Part shown: in pieces, positions 1 to 8,390 of the stretch | Numbering within the stretch: position 1 is the first letter of the stretch | Layout: every line of letters starts with the position of its first letter | NCBI GenBank assembly: GCA_030066655.1 | Contig: JASJBE010000059.1 | Span: 1-39,231, forward strand | Source: Woeseiaceae bacterium | GTDB taxonomy: Bacteria; Pseudomonadota; Gammaproteobacteria; Steroidobacterales; Woeseiaceae | DNA length: 39,231 nt | Reading direction: 5' to 3' | Notes under the pieces: model-generated | Database searches by the model: none | Seen by the model: only the letters and a program-made list of their open reading frames with translations | Told to the model about the DNA's origin: nothing | Position numbers and translations under genes: made by a program

Positions 1-681
1 TTCAATACCCGCGTGATGGGCGAGCAGGCGATCCAGGAGTTGCAGTCGCTGCACGTCCCATTGGTCACGGCGCAGCGCACGTTCAACGCAGCCAACCGCA
101 TCGATTGGTTTGGCTTTATCCCGGCAGACGGAGTCACGGCCAACGAGACCGAGGAAGCCGTAAAAGCAGTCTTTCGAGCGCGTCATCACATCTCACCCGA
201 CGACCGCCAGGCGTTGCAGAGCTTCAACGTCGAGCGCGAGTTTAAGGAGATGCAGGGCATCTTCACCGGCATCGCCGGCTTCAGCTGGTTCGTCGCGATC
301 GGCACGATCATCGCGGGCATGGTCGGCGTCGCAAACATCATGATGATCATCGTCAAGGAACGCACCCGGGAGATCGGCATTCGCAAGTCGGTGGGCGCGA
401 AGCCGTGGTCGATCATCGGGATGATCATCCTGGAGGCACTCGTGATCTCTGGCGTCGCCGGCTACCTCGGCCTCGTCAGCGGCGTGCTGCTGATCGAGGG
501 CGTGGGGCTGGTCATGGAACAGGCCGGCGCGCAGAGTGACTTTTTCGCAAACCCTGAAATCGACTTCGGCGTCGCGGTGTCCGCGATCGCCGTGCTCGTT
601 TTCTCTGGCGCTCTCGCCGGATTCTTCCCGGGCCTTATGGCGGCCCGGGTCAACCCGGTGCTGGCGCTTCGAGATGACTAG
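1..681 (+). CDS. MacB-like ABC transporter permease (FtsX domain), 3' part
   Basis: The reading frame is open from base 1, so the gene is cut by the window edge and only about 226 C-terminal residues are seen. They hold a soluble stretch followed by three strongly hydrophobic segments, with the loop KERTREIGIRKSVGAKPWSI after the first. That loop is the hallmark of the FtsX/MacB permease domain (coupling helix and 'REIGIRKAxGA' motif). MacB-type permeases are inner-membrane parts of tripartite or mechanotransmission pumps that act on periplasmic substrates. The adaptor gene begins 18 bp downstream, so the two are very likely one operon. The substrate (macrolide, peptide, lipoprotein or other) cannot be read from this fragment, and whether an ATPase domain is fused is outside the window. 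Confidence 0.9.
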   Translation, partial: FNTRVMGEQAIQELQSLHVPLVTAQRTFNAANRIDWFGFIPADGVTANETEEAVKAVFRARHHISPDDRQALQSFNVEREFKEMQGIFTGIAGFSWFVAIGTIIAGMVGVANIMMIIVKERTREIGIRKSVGAKPWSIIGMIILEALVISGVAGYLGLVSGVLLIEGVGLVMEQAGAQSDFFANPEIDFGVAVSAIAVLVFSGALAGFFPGLMAARVNPVLALRDD

Positions 682-699
682 AATGAGAGTATCAACAAC

Positions 700-1773
700 A
701 TGAAGAAATTCTTCGTCGTAGTGACGCTACTGCTGTTCGTCGCAGCCTTCCTCGGCACTGTGCTGTTCCTGTATGGCAAGTCGCAGGAACCACCGGTGGT
801 CTATGAAACCGACGAGCCGTTCATCACGGACATCGTTCGCAAGACCGTGGCGACAGGCTCCATCGTGCCGCGCCGCGAGGTGGCGTTGAAGTCACAGGTC
901 CCAGGCGTTGTGGAGGAGCTGTATTTCGAAGAAGGCGACAGTGTCACGGGCGGCGAACTGGTGGCGAAGATCCGCCTGATCCCCGACATGGTGCGCTTAA
1001 ACGATGCAGAAGCCGTGCTCGAAGCTGCGCGCATCGACCTGGAGGACGCCGAGCGTGAACTGCAGCGCCGACAGGAACTGTTCGACGACCAGCTGATCTC
1101 GGACTTCGACTTTAATCGCTACAAACTCGAGTACCGGCGAGTGCAACAACGACTCGAGGCCGCCGAGAACAACCTGGAGCTGATCCGCGAGGGCTCCGCC
1201 CGGCGATCCGGCAACGTCTCCAACCTCGTCGAGTCGACAGTCGATGGCATGGTCTTGGACATCCCGGTCAAGGAGGGCACTTTCATTATCGAGTCCAACA
1301 TGTTCAACGAGGGCACGACCATCGCGACGGTAGCGGACATGGGCGAGATGATCTTCGAAGGCCGCGTCGATGAGGCCGAAGTCGGTCGCATCGCGGTGGG
1401 CATGGACCTGATCCTGTCGGTCGGCGCCGTCGAGGCCGAGACCTTCGGGGCAGAGCTCGAGTTCATCTCGCCAAAGGGCGAGCGTGACCAGGGCGCCGTC
1501 AAGTTCGACATCCGCGCTGCGATCGAACTCAAAGACTCGACCTTCTTACGCGCAGGCTACAGCGCGACTGCCGACATCGTGCTCGACAAGCGAGACCAGG
1601 TGCTGGCCATCCGCGAGGGCAACCTGATCTTTGATGAAGACAAGACCTTCGTCGACGTTATGGTGGCCGAACAGGAGTTCGAGCGCCGCGAGGTGCAGAC
1701 GGGCTTGTCCGATGGGATCAATATCGAGATCGTCGATGGCTTAAACGAAGGCGAGCAGATCAAGAAACTTTAG
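700..1773 (+). CDS. MacA/HlyD-type periplasmic adaptor subunit
   Basis: This 357-residue protein has an N-terminal membrane anchor (residues about 4-26, MKKFFVVVTLLLFVAAFLG). A first lipoyl-like half follows (SQVPGVVEELYFEEGDSVTGGELVAKI, about 66-92), then a charged coiled-coil hairpin (about 100-165), a second lipoyl half (VDGMVLDIPVKEGTFI) and beta-barrel domains. This is the standard architecture of RND/MacA-family membrane fusion proteins, which link an inner-membrane pump to an outer-membrane channel. It follows the MacB-like permease by 18 bp. No TolC-like gene is visible nearby. An F1 palindrome begins three bases after the stop and may act as transcript end or 3' stabiliser. The family call is firm; the exported substrate is unknown. 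Confidence 0.92.
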   Translation: MKKFFVVVTLLLFVAAFLGTVLFLYGKSQEPPVVYETDEPFITDIVRKTVATGSIVPRREVALKSQVPGVVEELYFEEGDSVTGGELVAKIRLIPDMVRLNDAEAVLEAARIDLEDAERELQRRQELFDDQLISDFDFNRYKLEYRRVQQRLEAAENNLELIREGSARRSGNVSNLVESTVDGMVLDIPVKEGTFIIESNMFNEGTTIATVADMGEMIFEGRVDEAEVGRIAVGMDLILSVGAVEAETFGAELEFISPKGERDQGAVKFDIRAAIELKDSTFLRAGYSATADIVLDKRDQVLAIREGNLIFDEDKTFVDVMVAEQEFERREVQTGLSDGINIEIVDGLNEGEQIKKL

Positions 1774-1776
1774 AAA

Positions 1777-1819
1777 AAAGGGGTCGAACCGAATTAAGCA
1801 AAATCGGTTCGACCCCTTT
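1777..1819. repeat. F1 palindromic repeat, complete copy
   Basis: The left arm AAAGGGGTCGAACCGA (1777-1792) and right arm TCGGTTCGACCCCTTT (1804-1819) are perfect inverted complements around an 11-base loop. It starts three bases after the adaptor stop codon and lies between convergent genes. Confidence 0.95.
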
Positions 1820-1835
1820 AATCCATACTCATGTC

Positions 1836-2444
1836 TCAGGTGAACAGGCCCCGAGTCGCCTCTCTGCCACCTTCCGTGTGTATCCACGCGAGCGCCGCGC
1901 AGTTCATCAAAACGGTAATCCAGAACATGAAGCGGAAGGACGCCTTCTTCGATTTGTGCCTGAGCGTCTGTTGCGCTATCAGGCTACCCGGCCAGCCTCC
2001 CGCCAACCCGAGGAGCAGCAGGGTTTTCTCACTTGTCCGCCATGCACCTCGCTTCGCCGCCGACTTGTCCAGCGCATAGGCAATAAAGGCGATGAAACTA
2101 AGGGCTACGTATCCGATGAGGATATTCTCGGCGAGCCTTTTCGTTGCCACCCCCGCAGCAATAGCGGCCAGGAACGCAAGCGCAGTTGCGATCGCGAAGC
2201 TGCTGCCCATTCTTGACGCTGTTGCGACTGACTTGCCTCCCACGATTTTTGCCCTAGCGGCACGAGGGCGGCCCTGCGCGTCCTTCGATAACGAGTAGGT
2301 TACGACGTCATCGAGCGCCGGCCGTCGATAGCGCTTGCCGAGCGCCGAGATGTGAATGAAGATCCGCTTGCCGCCAGCCAGCGGGGTGATGAATCCGAAC
2401 CCCTTGTCGTCGTCCCATGACGTGATCTTTCCCTTGTTGCGCAC
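1836..2444 (-). CDS. Cold-shock domain / DUF1294 membrane protein
   Basis: This 202-residue two-domain protein starts with a cold-shock OB fold: RNP1 KGFGFI at about 14-19 and RNP2-like IFIHIS at about 28-33, the nucleic-acid-binding strands of CspA-type proteins. After a linker come two hydrophobic segments and a DUF1294 region (YALDKSAAKRGAWRTSEKTL, then GGWPGSLIAQQ and SKKASFRFMFW). The CSD-DUF1294 fusion is a widespread bacterial arrangement of unknown function, presumably a membrane-tethered RNA- or ssDNA-binding protein. The start codon follows a GGAGAAAG-like ribosome site. It converges on the MacA-like gene, with an F1 repeat between the two ends and another F1 repeat upstream of its start. 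Confidence 0.9.
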   Translation of the reverse strand: MRNKGKITSWDDDKGFGFITPLAGGKRIFIHISALGKRYRRPALDDVVTYSLSKDAQGRPRAARAKIVGGKSVATASRMGSSFAIATALAFLAAIAAGVATKRLAENILIGYVALSFIAFIAYALDKSAAKRGAWRTSEKTLLLLGLAGGWPGSLIAQQTLRHKSKKASFRFMFWITVLMNCAALAWIHTEGGREATRGLFT

Positions 2445-2510
2445 GTTCTTTCTCCGCGGCTTAGTCGCTGTCAGTAGTTGTCACCGCGCCATTATGCATA
2501 GATAAGAGAT

Positions 2511-2553
2511 AAAGGGGTCGAACCGAATTGAGCAAAATCGGTTCGACCCCTTT
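2511..2553. repeat. F1 palindromic repeat with T-tract
   Basis: Arms at 2511-2526 and 2538-2553 match the copy at 1777-1819 base for base, with one loop difference. The right arm runs into eight T residues, so on the plus strand the hairpin has the form of a rho-independent terminator, although no plus-strand gene ends just before it. Confidence 0.93.
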
Positions 2554-2644
2554 TTTTTGTGACGGATTAGTCGCAGGCGAACGGATCAAGGGACTATAGT
2601 TTCGGACTTGGGCGACACAAATAGCTACGAGTGAGGGCCGAAAG

Positions 2645-3880
2645 ATGAGCGATGACCGCAATATTGGATTGGCGCTTTCCGGCGGAGGCTACCGCGCCAG
2701 CCTGTTTCACCTCGGTGCCATGCGCCGGCTCAACGAGCTTGGAGTTCTCAAGAATGTCGGGTGTATCTCTTCAGTCTCCGGAGGTTCGATCCTGTCTGGT
2801 TTTGTCGCGGACAGGATGTTGGCGGCGGGCCAGAATGTTCCGCAGTTCGATGACTGGGAGACATCCGTGGCGCAGGGGTTTCGATCGTTCGTCGGGAAGG
2901 ATATCCGTACGACGCTGGTCCTGCGCTATGCTCTGATAAACGCCATCAAGCCACAGTGGCGAGCTGCGCGTCTCGCTGACGTGTTCCGCAAGAGGTTAAC
3001 GGGTCGATACCTGACAGACCTCCCTAAAGAGGAAGAGGGGACGTCCTTCATGTTTCTTGCCACCGACTTCCTGGAGAGCGTTGCGTGGGAGTTCGAACAG
3101 CACCGGGTCGGTCACTACAGGATGACGAACAAGAGGCGCCTTCCGAGCGATGGTATCTCGATAGCGCAGGCGGTGGCGGCTTCCGCCTCTTTCCCGCCGA
3201 TCTTTGGACCGGTTCGACTCCCGATAAAGAAGCGCAATGGTCGCGATGAACACGTCGCGTGGTTAACGGATGGCGGGGTCTACGACAACCTCGGCATGGA
3301 GCCAGTCTGGAACTCCAAAAATTACGACCGGGTGCTGATTTCCGATGGAGGTGGTGTGCTTCAGAAGGCGGTCCCCTCGTCTTACGGCGGCAGACTTTTC
3401 CGGTACTCCTCGATCGCCATGGACCAGGTTCGCTCTCGCCGGCAGTGGGAGTTCATTGCCAGGATCAAGCAGGCCGAGAAGCATGGTGATGACTACAACG
3501 GTGCGCTCTGGAGAAATGCGAGCAAGCGCAAGAAGTTTCGACAAAGCGCCGATGCCGACGGGAGGCAGAGGATCGACAAGCTGGTCGAGCAGGGGTGGTA
3601 TGGCTACGACGATAGCGACGACGGCACGATCGACAACTGGATCGCCAGGATTCGTACCGACCTCGACAAATTCACGACGGCCGAAAGCAAGATCCTGGAG
3701 AACCACGGCTATTTTAACGCTGACATAGCCATTCGTGCGTTCCTGCCGGAGTTCTTGTCGGACGCTGCACCATTCAAGGTGCCACACGACGATCAGCAGT
3801 ACCTCGACGACGCGGAGGTCAGGAAGCACCTGAAAGGCAGTGCATCCCGTTGGCGGTTCATTCAGCGCTACTTCCAATAA
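2645..3880 (+). CDS. Patatin-like phospholipase
   Basis: This 411-residue protein begins with the oxyanion loop SGGGYRAS (12-19). The nucleophile elbow is SVSGGS with Ser45, where the first Gly of the usual GxSxG is Ser, as in a known patatin subset. The DGG dyad motif is TDGGVYDN with Asp209. Patatin-fold enzymes use this Ser-Asp dyad to cleave acyl esters of phospholipids or other lipids. No signal peptide or membrane segment is visible, so cytoplasmic location or a dedicated export route is expected. The C-terminal half (about 230-411) is rich in charged residues and is not a recognised domain. The gene stands alone between F1 repeats; one starts two bases after its stop. Substrate and role (lipid turnover or defence effector) are open. 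Confidence 0.92.
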   Translation: MSDDRNIGLALSGGGYRASLFHLGAMRRLNELGVLKNVGCISSVSGGSILSGFVADRMLAAGQNVPQFDDWETSVAQGFRSFVGKDIRTTLVLRYALINAIKPQWRAARLADVFRKRLTGRYLTDLPKEEEGTSFMFLATDFLESVAWEFEQHRVGHYRMTNKRRLPSDGISIAQAVAASASFPPIFGPVRLPIKKRNGRDEHVAWLTDGGVYDNLGMEPVWNSKNYDRVLISDGGGVLQKAVPSSYGGRLFRYSSIAMDQVRSRRQWEFIARIKQAEKHGDDYNGALWRNASKRKKFRQSADADGRQRIDKLVEQGWYGYDDSDDGTIDNWIARIRTDLDKFTTAESKILENHGYFNADIAIRAFLPEFLSDAAPFKVPHDDQQYLDDAEVRKHLKGSASRWRFIQRYFQ

Positions 3881-3881
3881 T

Positions 3882-3918
3882 GGGGTCGAACCGATTTAAG
3901 GAAAATCGGTTCGACCCC
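3882..3918. repeat. F1 palindromic repeat, complete copy
   Basis: The left arm GGGGTCGAACCGA (3882-3894) and right arm TCGGTTCGACCCC (3906-3918) begin one base after the patatin stop codon, between two convergent genes. Confidence 0.94.
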
Positions 3919-3948
3919 TTCTAATATGCTCTCAGCTCTTGCCGATCG

Positions 3949-5037
3949 CTAGTTGCTGAGTGTCAGGTTAAACGTCCGAGCGACCAGGTAGATGATGGCT
4001 TCCGACTGAACGCCATTGAATATGTCGTTATGGTCCCTGGACACAGAATCTTCCCCCGTTGCGACCCAGATCTCCTCAGCCGAGTCGCTCTCACAGCCTT
4101 TCAAGTCTTCGCTGACAGCCTCGATCGCGAATCGATCGTTCTTTGCCAGGTACAGGTCACACGACCTACGTTTGCGTTCACAATCAACATCGATATCGCA
4201 CGCGAACGCGTTATGCGTAATCAGATCCTTTTTGAAACCGACCGGCGTTGAACCGAGGAAAGCGATTCGATAGAAGATTCCGACTGCCCTGTCGCCCAGC
4301 GCTTGAAGCACGAGCATCTTCCTATAATCGCGCATTGCTTCTTCGATGTTGGTCCCTGACTCTGTCATCCGCGATCGCATCAGTGCTAATCGGCGAAGTT
4401 CAGCACGAGCCTCATCGACTTCTGCATCGGAAGCCGCAGGGTTCATCAGCAGGTATTCGTAGCCGTCGTCGAATGTATCCTGGAGGTCCGATTTCAATGC
4501 GTGAAAAAGTGCCGAGCCTCCCAGGCTATGCCCCATAGCGAAAACCCGTCTGTTCGGATACTCACCTCTGATGTGGTCGAGGATTTCTCTTAGCCCGTTC
4601 TCGCCAACGTCTCGGGAAGCAGACTTCCGCCCCCAGATGGTGAAGAAGTCGATAAGTTCGGGCAGGAACGCAACGTCCACGGAGTCGCCACGCCACCCTA
4701 CATACAGGCCTAGAACCGAAGTGCCAGATTGCTCTTCGATGCGCGCCAGAAAATTGGTGAAGGAAACCAGGTTACAGTTTCCCTTCTTGGCGTTGTGGTG
4801 CCAGCCGTGTACATACAAAAGGAGTGGCTTTTCCTCGTTTTTCCTCAGCCAGTTTTCCATGTTGGACCGTTGTTCCGGCTGATGAAACGCGCCGTCATCG
4901 TCAATTTCGATCGTGAGAACTGTCGATTCCAGGCCTACCGCTACTTTTCGACCATCATGTGGTGTTTGCCACGCGACGTCGGCCACGCAGCCGGTCAGGC
5001 AAACTACGAGTAAGATCGAGAACAAGCATTTGTTCAC
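3949..5037 (-). CDS. Lipoprotein alpha/beta hydrolase (DUF900-like)
   Basis: This 362-residue protein starts with a type II signal peptide whose lipobox is LTGC (lipidated Cys17), so a membrane-anchored periplasmic or outer-membrane protein is expected. The hydrolase core shows LLLYVHGWHHNA (about 72-83, oxyanion region), LYVGWRGDSV (about 111-120) and the nucleophile elbow GHSLGG with Ser171. The HGW/WRG pattern is typical of DUF900-type serine esterases. The candidate acid and His lie in the C-terminal half; SRDHND near the end is plausible. Cys pairs in the second half (CDIDCERKRRSCDLY region) suggest disulfides outside the cytoplasm. No operon partner is present: both neighbours point differently or are separated by repeats. 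Substrate unknown. Confidence 0.85.
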   Translation of the reverse strand: MNKCLFSILLVVCLTGCVADVAWQTPHDGRKVAVGLESTVLTIEIDDDGAFHQPEQRSNMENWLRKNEEKPLLLYVHGWHHNAKKGNCNLVSFTNFLARIEEQSGTSVLGLYVGWRGDSVDVAFLPELIDFFTIWGRKSASRDVGENGLREILDHIRGEYPNRRVFAMGHSLGGSALFHALKSDLQDTFDDGYEYLLMNPAASDAEVDEARAELRRLALMRSRMTESGTNIEEAMRDYRKMLVLQALGDRAVGIFYRIAFLGSTPVGFKKDLITHNAFACDIDVDCERKRRSCDLYLAKNDRFAIEAVSEDLKGCESDSAEEIWVATGEDSVSRDHNDIFNGVQSEAIIYLVARTFNLTLSN

Positions 5038-5191
5038 AAGCGCCCTCTGATCAGTTCAGAATACCGACGTTTAGCAGTTTGAGAGTGTAGCGAGCTGGAA
5101 CAGAAAGACCAATTGCGGTTATATGACGAGCAGGCAATGCATCCGAAGCGACTACCCTTGTCCGTACAATCGGCGGGAAACCTGACAACAC

Positions 5192-6142
5192 ATGGATGAC
5201 GCGACTGGACCGAGACGTGTTCGACCCGGCAAAGTTCTCGTGTTGGGTGGTGCCGGGTTTATTGGCCGTCATGCTGTCGCTGCCTTGCTGGACGAGGGCG
5301 TGGAGCCCGTCATCGGCACCCGCTTTCCAGGTCCGCTGGGCAAGCGTGAGCCCCCGCATCCTGATGCTGCCAACGCACCACAGCGTGAGGTCAAACTCGA
5401 ACGCCTGACTGTGTCCGACGATTGGCTGCCGCTCATAGAAGACGTAGACGCAGTCCTAAACTGTGTCGGCATCCTGCGTCAGCGAGGAAAGGAGACCTAC
5501 GACCTCGTACACCACCGCGCGCCGGCGGCCTTGGCCGAGGCGTGCCGCGAACAGCGAAAGCGATTTGTTCATATCAGCGCCCTCGGCCTCGACAAACCGG
5601 CGCGAAGCCGCTTTCTGACATCCAAGCTCGCGGGCGAGAAGGCCATCCGCAACGTGGGTGGCGACTGGGTGTTCGCGCGACCGTCGTTGCTCGATGGCGT
5701 CGGTGGCTTCGGCGCCGCCTGGCTCCGCGGAATATCGCGCCTGCCTGTGTTTGTCGCTCCGGCGGATGCCAAGGGACACATAGCCGCACTGGATGTCTCG
5801 GAACTCGGTGAGGCGTTGACGCGGCTCGTTCTCGGCACGGCTGAGGAGCTCCGCCTTGAGGATTCGCGGGTATTCGAACTCGGCGGCACCGAGTCCTGGG
5901 AGTTTCGCGACTACATCTTTGCGCTCAGGCGGACCTACACAGACAAGCCAGCGCTGTGTATTCCGCTGCCCGGCATCCTCGCGCGCGCCGGCGCGCACCT
6001 GTTCGACGTCATTCACTTCTCGCCGTTCTCCTTCGGGCACTGGGAGCTCCTGCGGCGAGACAATGCACCGACGCGAAACCGTTTGCCCGAGCTGCTCGGC
6101 CGCGAGCCAGTATCCGTGGTCTCGCGCAACTTACTCGACTAG
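5192..6142 (+). CDS. Atypical SDR, NAD(P)-binding epimerase/NDUFA9-like protein
   Basis: This 316-residue protein has a Rossmann nucleotide-binding motif, GGAGFIG, at 19-25 and the strand FVHISALG near 131-138. In place of the classical YxxxK it has SKLAGEKAI, as in atypical SDRs related to the complex I subunit NDUFA9 and to NmrA-like proteins. Such proteins bind NAD(P)H; many are thought to be structural or redox-sensing rather than catalytic. The ATG at 5192 lacks a strong ribosome site, but no better start precedes the Rossmann strand. The stop codon is followed within three bases by duplicated F1 repeat ends. It stands alone, and I cannot assign a substrate. Confidence 0.82.
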   Translation: MDDATGPRRVRPGKVLVLGGAGFIGRHAVAALLDEGVEPVIGTRFPGPLGKREPPHPDAANAPQREVKLERLTVSDDWLPLIEDVDAVLNCVGILRQRGKETYDLVHHRAPAALAEACREQRKRFVHISALGLDKPARSRFLTSKLAGEKAIRNVGGDWVFARPSLLDGVGGFGAAWLRGISRLPVFVAPADAKGHIAALDVSELGEALTRLVLGTAEELRLEDSRVFELGGTESWEFRDYIFALRRTYTDKPALCIPLPGILARAGAHLFDVIHFSPFSFGHWELLRRDNAPTRNRLPELLGREPVSVVSRNLLD

Positions 6143-6144
6143 CG

Positions 6145-6250
6145 AAAAAGGGGTCTAGCGAAAAAGGGGTCGAACCGAATAAGCGAAAATCGGTCCGACC
6201 CCTTTTGGAGTCATTGAACCGAATTAAGGAAAATCGGTTCGACCCCTTTA
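6145..6250. repeat. F1 repeat cluster (one full copy plus partial copies)
   Basis: The string CTAGCGAAAAAGGGGTC occurs twice in a row (starting 6139 and 6155), the first including the stop codon of the SDR gene. A complete palindrome follows with left arm 6163-6178 and right arm 6190-6206; the right arm has TCGGTCCG with one transition. A degenerate copy ends it: short left part GAACCGA at 6216-6222 and perfect right arm at 6234-6249. Confidence 0.92.
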
Positions 6251-6307
6251 TTGTCATTCGGTAGGATTATCGGTCCCACGACAGCACATTAATTTCAGGA
6301 ACAAGAC

Positions 6308-7903
6308 GTGACCAGCACAGTACTACGATCACTGATCATCGCCTCAATTGTTCTCGTTCTCGCCGGCTGCGGAGGGGGCGGTGGAGGCGGCGGAGGCGGT
6401 TTCACTAACCCGCCACCACCTCCGCCAGACACGGGATGGCAGTCGGGCGTTTTCCAGGATGAATCGAACTTTGCTCGAAGCTGTGCGGTCCCGGGAAACA
6501 GCATCAACCTCAACACCTGCCAGCCCGTCACGGACATCCAGGGCTCGGTGCTCGATGAGAACAACTTCCTGCGTTCCTGGAGTAACCGGACGTATCTTTG
6601 GTACGACGAGATCGTCGATCGCGACCCGGGACTCTATAACGACCCGCTAGATTATTTTGACTTGTTGAAGACAACGGCGCTCTCGCCGACGGGTGCGCCG
6701 AAGGACAAGTTCCATTTCACCGACAACTCACTGGAATACTGTCAGCTCTCGCAAGGCGGCGTATCGGCGGGCTACGGCGTTACGTGGGCCTTCCTGTCCA
6801 CAATTCCGCCGAGGGAAATCCTGGTTGCCTATACCGAGCCAGGTACACCGGCGACCGACAACTCGCTCCTGCGCGGCGCCCAGGTCTTAGAGATCGATGG
6901 TGTCGACATTAACGACAATACGCAGGCGGGAGTGGACATTATCAACGACGGCTTGTTTCCAGCCAGCCTCGCCGAATCGCATGATTTCACGGTCCAGGAC
7001 CCCGACGGCACGATACGGACGATCACGATGGTCTCACAGGAGATCACGGTTGCCACGGTCCAGAACACGAACGTGATAGATACGCCGACCGGCCGCGTCG
7101 GCTACATGACCTTTAACGCCTTCCGAGCGCCGTCCGAGGAAGCGTTGATTGACGCGATCAACACGCTGAACCAGGGCGCAGGAATCGATGACCTCGTGCT
7201 CGACCTCCGTTACAACGGCGGCGGCTTCGGCGACATCGCGAGCCAGCTCGGCTACATGATCGCCGGTCCAACGGCGACAGCGGGTCGCATTTTCCTGCTG
7301 GATCAATATAACGACAAGCACCCGATAACGGACATCTTCGGCCGGCCGATCGAGCCGACGCCTTTCTACGACGAGACGCGGGGCTTCTCGGTTGCCCCCG
7401 GCCAACCGTTGCCGTCGCTCAATCTGCCGCGTGTGTTCGTGCTCACGGGAGGCCGTACAGCGTCTGCCAGTGAAGTACTCATGAACGGGCTGCGCGGCGT
7501 GGGCGTCCAGGTGATTCAGATCGGCTCGACGACGTCCGGCAAGCCTTACGGTTTCTTCCCGCAGGAGAACTGCGGCACGACGTACTTCTCGATCCAGTTC
7601 CGCGCCGTCAACGATCTTGACTACGGTGACTTTACGGACGGCTTCTCGCCGGCCGCCGTCGATGACGGCGAGGCCAACGTGCTCGGCTGCCAGGTGGATG
7701 ACGACTTCTCGGAGCAGCTCGGTAGTACTGCAGAGGATCGGCTGGAGGTCGCGCTGGCCTACCAGGCCGGGCGGGGCTGCGTCGCACCGGTCCTGGGCGT
7801 TCCCGATGGCGCAGCGGGCAAGCCGGGATCGGCCTTAAGGGGCAAGGAGCCTGTCATCTACCGCTCTTTCTTCGATTCGAACCTCATCTTGCGGCGGCCT
7901 TGA
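6308..7903 (+). CDS. S41-family (C-terminal processing) peptidase, lipoprotein
   Basis: This 531-residue protein starts at GTG, seven bases after AGGA. The signal peptide ends in lipobox LAGC (Cys21), followed by ten glycines and then six prolines, an unusual flexible-then-rigid tether. A PDZ-like region lies around 150-245. The S41 catalytic core shows LRYNGGG (about 300), the TASASE motif at 384-389 and SGKP with Lys412. By analogy with Prc/CtpA the nucleophile is Ser386 and the general base Lys412. The enzyme should cleave protein substrates in the periplasm from a lipid anchor. A small lipoprotein gene begins two bases after its stop, suggesting co-expression. Natural substrates are unknown. 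Confidence 0.92.
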   Translation: MTSTVLRSLIIASIVLVLAGCGGGGGGGGGGFTNPPPPPPDTGWQSGVFQDESNFARSCAVPGNSINLNTCQPVTDIQGSVLDENNFLRSWSNRTYLWYDEIVDRDPGLYNDPLDYFDLLKTTALSPTGAPKDKFHFTDNSLEYCQLSQGGVSAGYGVTWAFLSTIPPREILVAYTEPGTPATDNSLLRGAQVLEIDGVDINDNTQAGVDIINDGLFPASLAESHDFTVQDPDGTIRTITMVSQEITVATVQNTNVIDTPTGRVGYMTFNAFRAPSEEALIDAINTLNQGAGIDDLVLDLRYNGGGFGDIASQLGYMIAGPTATAGRIFLLDQYNDKHPITDIFGRPIEPTPFYDETRGFSVAPGQPLPSLNLPRVFVLTGGRTASASEVLMNGLRGVGVQVIQIGSTTSGKPYGFFPQENCGTTYFSIQFRAVNDLDYGDFTDGFSPAAVDDGEANVLGCQVDDDFSEQLGSTAEDRLEVALAYQAGRGCVAPVLGVPDGAAGKPGSALRGKEPVIYRSFFDSNLILRRP

Positions 7904-7904
7904 A

Positions 7905-8279
7905 ATGACGACGATAAAAGCAATTCTCGGTGCGAGTCTGTGGTTCACGCTGACCGGTTGCCAGACGGTCAACGGCAGCTACGATCAGCCCGCGCGTATC
8001 GTCAATCCGGACGCAGAGAGCCGGGCTGCCCTGCAGGCGGCGGTTAACGAGGCACTGGGTACGGAGGTCATGCTCGCAGATGACGCGCTGACCAACAGCA
8101 GCATTCTGCCTATCGAGCGGATGCCAACCGGCACGATGGCCGATCCCGTCCGCGAGGGGCTGATACTCGACAAGCCGATCCGGCTCCAGCTGGTCAAAAA
8201 TGGTCAGGACTGCGTGCTGATCAAGATGTCCGACGGCGCACGCTACCCGCTGAGCAACACCGACTGCGAAGTGGAATAG
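7905..8279 (+). CDS. Small lipoprotein, function unknown
   Basis: This 124-residue protein has a signal peptide and lipobox LTGC (Cys19), so it should be membrane anchored outside the cytoplasm. The rest is soluble and contains a region with ILPIERMPTGTMADPVREGL and a C-terminal pair of cysteines (DCVLIK, TDCEVE) that could form a disulfide. No family is recognised. It starts one base after the S41 protease stop codon, so it is almost certainly co-translated with it and may be a partner, adaptor or inhibitor of that protease (inference from position). Its stop codon TAG at 8277-8279 shares its G with the first base of an F1 repeat. Confidence 0.8.
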   Translation: MTTIKAILGASLWFTLTGCQTVNGSYDQPARIVNPDAESRAALQAAVNEALGTEVMLADDALTNSSILPIERMPTGTMADPVREGLILDKPIRLQLVKNGQDCVLIKMSDGARYPLSNTDCEVE

Positions 8280-8324
8280 GGGTCGAACCGAATATCCAAA
8301 AATAAGGAAAAGGGGTCGAACCGA
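8279..8324. repeat. F1 repeat, two left arms in direct orientation
   Basis: GGGGTCGAACCGAAT occurs at 8279-8293 and again at 8312-8326 with no right arm nearby. The first overlaps the upstream stop codon. These half copies lie about 70 bp upstream of the RAYT gene. Confidence 0.88.
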
Positions 8325-8390
8325 ATAATTCGACACCTGGCCCGAATTGGTCGATGGTGCACGGGGTACTTCTCGCAGCACACTTCGTCG

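Noticed and set aside
1804-1819. F1 right arm as the T-arm of a tRNA (GGTTCGA match)
   Set aside because: The TTCGA loop is not flanked by a 5-bp stem, no acceptor or anticodon arm is found, and the same string recurs only as part of the palindrome.
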